Shown in pieces: positions 61,185-64,000 of a stretch of DNA of 64,000 nt; the first letter of the stretch is position 1, and every line of letters begins with the position of its first letter. The position numbers and the translations under genes are program-made. The DNA is taken from NCBI RefSeq assembly GCF_018128225.1, contig NZ_CP072377.1, positions 930,001-994,000 on the forward strand, in the 5' to 3' direction. The notes below the pieces were generated by a model. That model searched no databases, was not told the DNA's origin, and saw only the letters and a list, made by a program, of their open reading frames with translations. This DNA comes from Leptotrichia sp. oral taxon 218. Lineage in GTDB: Bacteria > Fusobacteriota > Fusobacteriia > Fusobacteriales > Leptotrichiaceae.

Positions 61185-64000
61185 CTAGTAAATTGCTCTA
61201 AATCCTATTCCACCTCTAATATTTTTTCCTTTTGTGTCATATCCTGCATTTACTGTTAAACCTAATCTTGTATTGTCCAAACCTATATTTAAGTCAAATT
61301 TTCCGTTTCCGTGTCTATCTTCTTTTTCATTTCTCAAGTTGTACCAATTAGCATTTGTATATCTCACTCTTGCTTGATTTAATTTATTTATTTTACCTAA
61401 TTCATTTTCATATGCAGCTGATAAACCTACTGAAAGTTGAGCTCTTTGAGCTATTGGCTGAATGTACTTGAATTCTGCTCCAATTTCCGGTTTTATTGAA
61501 TAATAATCATTTCCGGCCACTTCTAATCTAACTTGACCTGTATTTTCTTTAATTCCATCAAATCTTCCGTATTCCAGTTTTAATGCTCCATACGGTCTTA
61601 AATGCATTCTTTGTGTTAATCTTATATCATATCCCAAATCTGCTTTTAATGCCGCTCCATACGAATAATAATTAGATTTTGCTTCAAAAGTGTCGTCAAC
61701 TATCCAGAATTTACGCTTCATTTCATTTCTTGCCGCAAATACATCTCCCGCAACTGTCAATTTTAAACTTCCGTTATCATCTGGTGACATTGATTTAAAC
61801 AATCCAGCTTTCAACATAGTCTGATCTTCTCTTGATCCACCCAAATCTTTAAATTTAAAATGGTTGTTTATCGCTCCAGCATACCATCCAATGCTATTTC
61901 CAAGTCTAACTGCTTCATCTTCGTGAACATAAGCCACTCCATAAGCATTATTTGTATAATCAATTACTCCAGCAGTATCTGTATTATATTCATCTCTTTG
62001 TCCAAACACTTTTATCTTATTATTTTGTTTAGATGGATTTCGCCAGTCATTGTGCAAATAATTAAACTCTTTGTCCAGCAATCCTCCAGTTTCATAAATT
62101 CTCTGCTGAGTATTTGAATACTCGTAACCTTTCATTTCATTTACAGCTTGAGCAAATATATGGGGTTCACCTTTTCCAATACCATTTAATTTATTAAACA
62201 GAAGTTTTTCCCTTCCATCAGCTTCAACTCCATATCTTTGTTCCAAACCATCTAAGAAATTATATGTATCAGGATCATCACTACTTGCAAAATCAGTGTA
62301 AGGAACTTTTACCAAATACAATCTGTCAATTAATCCTGTTTTTTTAGATTTTACAGGTTGCGCAAGCCAAGTTAAACTTGCCGAATTTACATTTAAAGTA
62401 GTTCCAGTTGTAACAACTTGTTTTAATGCTTTATTGTACGGATCTATCAAATTTTCCTGGATTTCTATAGCTTTAGCTCCAGTATAATTTGCAGCTTCAG
62501 TTCCAATAAGCAGATTTATATCAGTAAGACCTTTTAAATTTTCAAGTCCTTGAATCGGATTTGTTATATTTATTCCAGATGTATCAACATACATTCCAAG
62601 GCTAGACGCTTCAGCTAAAGAACTATCTCCAATAGTTGACAAATCCAATGTTCTAAATGTATTGTCTGTAATTTGAACTTGTTTTGCACTAGGTGCAGCT
62701 GCATCTGTTGTCACAACTGCTATCGCATTTGGATTTATTCCAGTTAATGTAACTCTGTGTGGATCTGAAGCAGGTGGTGTTTTTATCGACACGCTTCCTT
62801 CATTTTTCACATCCGTTGCCGTTCCATGAACAACTGTTCTTGTAGAACTATTTTTCCCTTTAGTTCCACTGACATCTGTATCTATTGCATCTGTTGAAAC
62901 TACGCTTGAATTATCTGAGTAAACTCCCATATTATTCGAACCTTGAATATTTATCGTACCGTAGTTTTTAATAGTTCCGCCGTTTACTACGACAACCCCT
63001 TTAATTCCTTTACCATTTGCTGTTGGAGTTGTCTGAATTGTTCCATAGTTGATTCCTTGCGCATTTTGGTCAATATACATTCCAACCGTATTATTTCCGC
63101 TTAAGTTAATTACACCAGTTGCAGCATTTATCGCTTTTGAACCGCTTCCAACCGCATACATTCCAATACTTCCATCTTTTGTCACATTAATTGTACCTTC
63201 ATTTACAATATTTCCCTGTCTTGAAATATTTCCAGAAGTTTTATTATAATATCCTGTCGCCATTCCAATTCCATATTTATCTGCTCCAAGACTAGTTGAA
63301 CCGACATTTATCACACCACTTTGTCTATTCGTAGCAGTCGCTCCGTCAAATGAATAAATTCCAACATTTCCAATCCCTGAATTTGTTGTCAAGTCAATAG
63401 TTCCATAATTGTCAACATTCTGTGCAGAATAAATTGCGTAGCCATTATTAGCAGTCGTAGTTATATCTGTATGATTTTCAATTAATCCACCTTGTGTAAA
63501 CGGTGCTGCCGAATAAATATATACCGAATTTTCTCCCACAGTTGCGGTAGTTAATGGCGCTGTCACAAGATTTACAGGAGCGTTTTTCGCCGTGATCAAA
63601 TATCCAAATGAATCATTTGCTCCAACTGTCATATTCACATTTCCATAGACATCCGTCAAAGATGTAGCGCCATCTTCAATATAGACTCCAACAGCGTTGT
63701 TATTTCCAACATTTATCGTACCTGAAGTTAAATTAACGCTTGGAGATAAAGCATAGGCCCCTTTTGAATAAATTCCAACTCCGTTATCTCCGACATTTAT
63801 CACACCGCCAGTCATATTTACATTTTTCCCATAAATTCCATATGAACTTTTTCCAACATTAATTGTACCACTCGTAGTTATCGGAGTATTTACATCATCT
63901 GTATACATTCCAATTGATTCATTTCCTTGTGAAGTATCTGCCACATTAATCGTTCCAGCATTAGTCAATTTTGATTTATTTGTTGCAAACATTCCAGCTG
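61185..64000 (-). CDS. Autotransporter adhesin, 3' part (5' end outside the window)
   Basis: The frame is open to the window edge; the last ~935 residues are seen. The passenger is made of ~20-25-residue beta-helix repeats with INVG / NVGIYS / GTIN motifs. After ~residue 620 a linker leads to an autotransporter beta-barrel (LGNSIGWYAGAINNHFKFKD, LRPYGALKLEYGRFDG, LGLTVNAGYDTKGKN) ending in the aromatic GIGFRAIY typical of BamA-recognised barrels. It is probably an outer-membrane adhesin related to the large fusobacterial autotransporters (RadD/Fap2-like); the specific target is unknown. Stop followed by a strong terminator. Confidence 0.9.
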   Translation of the reverse strand, partial: AGMFATNKSKLTNAGTINVADTSQGNESIGMYTDDVNTPITTSGTINVGKSSYGIYGKNVNMTGGVINVGDNGVGIYSKGAYALSPSVNLTSGTINVGNNNAVGVYIEDGATSLTDVYGNVNMTVGANDSFGYLITAKNAPVNLVTAPLTTATVGENSVYIYSAAPFTQGGLIENHTDITTTANNGYAIYSAQNVDNYGTIDLTTNSGIGNVGIYSFDGATATNRQSGVINVGSTSLGADKYGIGMATGYYNKTSGNISRQGNIVNEGTINVTKDGSIGMYAVGSGSKAINAATGVINLSGNNTVGMYIDQNAQGINYGTIQTTPTANGKGIKGVVVVNGGTIKNYGTINIQGSNNMGVYSDNSSVVSTDAIDTDVSGTKGKNSSTRTVVHGTATDVKNEGSVSIKTPPASDPHRVTLTGINPNAIAVVTTDAAAPSAKQVQITDNTFRTLDLSTIGDSSLAEASSLGMYVDTSGINITNPIQGLENLKGLTDINLLIGTEAANYTGAKAIEIQENLIDPYNKALKQVVTTGTTLNVNSASLTWLAQPVKSKKTGLIDRLYLVKVPYTDFASSDDPDTYNFLDGLEQRYGVEADGREKLLFNKLNGIGKGEPHIFAQAVNEMKGYEYSNTQQRIYETGGLLDKEFNYLHNDWRNPSKQNNKIKVFGQRDEYNTDTAGVIDYTNNAYGVAYVHEDEAVRLGNSIGWYAGAINNHFKFKDLGGSREDQTMLKAGLFKSMSPDDNGSLKLTVAGDVFAARNEMKRKFWIVDDTFEAKSNYYSYGAALKADLGYDIRLTQRMHLRPYGALKLEYGRFDGIKENTGQVRLEVAGNDYYSIKPEIGAEFKYIQPIAQRAQLSVGLSAAYENELGKINKLNQARVRYTNANWYNLRNEKEDRHGNGKFDLNIGLDNTRLGLTVNAGYDTKGKNIRGGIGFRAIY

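Overview
The window is a very AT-rich (roughly 25-30% GC by eye) chromosomal segment. A large C-terminal-barrel autotransporter, a Na+-translocating oxaloacetate decarboxylase set, short HisG plus HisZ, an IS605-type TnpA/TnpB element and repeated AAA-ATPase/PD-(D/E)XK genes together suggest a Fusobacteriota member, most likely Leptotrichia. This is inferred from gene content and style, not from a marker gene.

Region 1 (1-16000, + strand) is an accessory island. It begins with the tail of a protein cut by the window edge and then holds a graveyard of polymorphic-toxin cassettes. Each unit is a toxin C-terminal fragment, usually broken, followed by an intact or frameshifted immunity-like gene (tandem SUKH domains, two ankyrin proteins, several unassigned families). 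At least five units start with the same ~95-bp seam that encodes a hinge peptide. Three carry, just before the seam, the same truncated transposase start (probably IS256-like). One relic resembles a DddA/SCP1.201-type deaminase next to a SUKH immunity gene. Two near-identical ATPase-nuclease genes, an IS605 element with a candidate omega RNA, and an RHH/RelE-type toxin-antitoxin pair lie among the cassettes.

Region 2 (16000-33900, + strand) is mostly housekeeping: gltX, a CLC transporter, PHP-type histidinol-phosphatase, an SDR, nnr, ribF, scpA, murJ, mscL (frameshifted), lepA. It ends with a DEDDh exonuclease and a PLD/SF2-helicase/DUF3427 protein. A lone tyrosine integrase follows (34090-35202).

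Region 3 (35664-41865, + strand) is a metabolic module: pckA, then oxaloacetate decarboxylase alpha (oadA), gamma-like, biotin carrier (reading frame broken) and beta subunits, ending with a biotin ligase that would biotinylate the carrier. A bidirectional terminator closes it.

Region 4 (41909-59600, - strand) is the histidine pathway in order Z-G-D-C-B-H-A-F-IE, but split by unrelated genes: a Fic-like gene with an altered catalytic motif, a HepT/MntA toxin-antitoxin pair, a third ATPase-nuclease, a PLD-AAA+ fusion, an AlkD-like gene, an aquaporin on the opposite strand, two paralogous secreted proteins with simple repeats in their leaders, a small lipoprotein and a stand-alone IS605 right end. 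At least two his promoters are visible (before hisZ and before hisH).

Region 5 (59913-64000, - strand) has a short FtsZ-like GTPase and the 3' part of an autotransporter adhesin that runs off the window.

One-base homopolymer frameshifts recur (nine or more), including in mscL and the biotin carrier. Either the source assembly has homopolymer errors or these are real decay or phase-variation sites; the sequence alone cannot decide. I saw no CRISPR array, rRNA or convincing tRNA.
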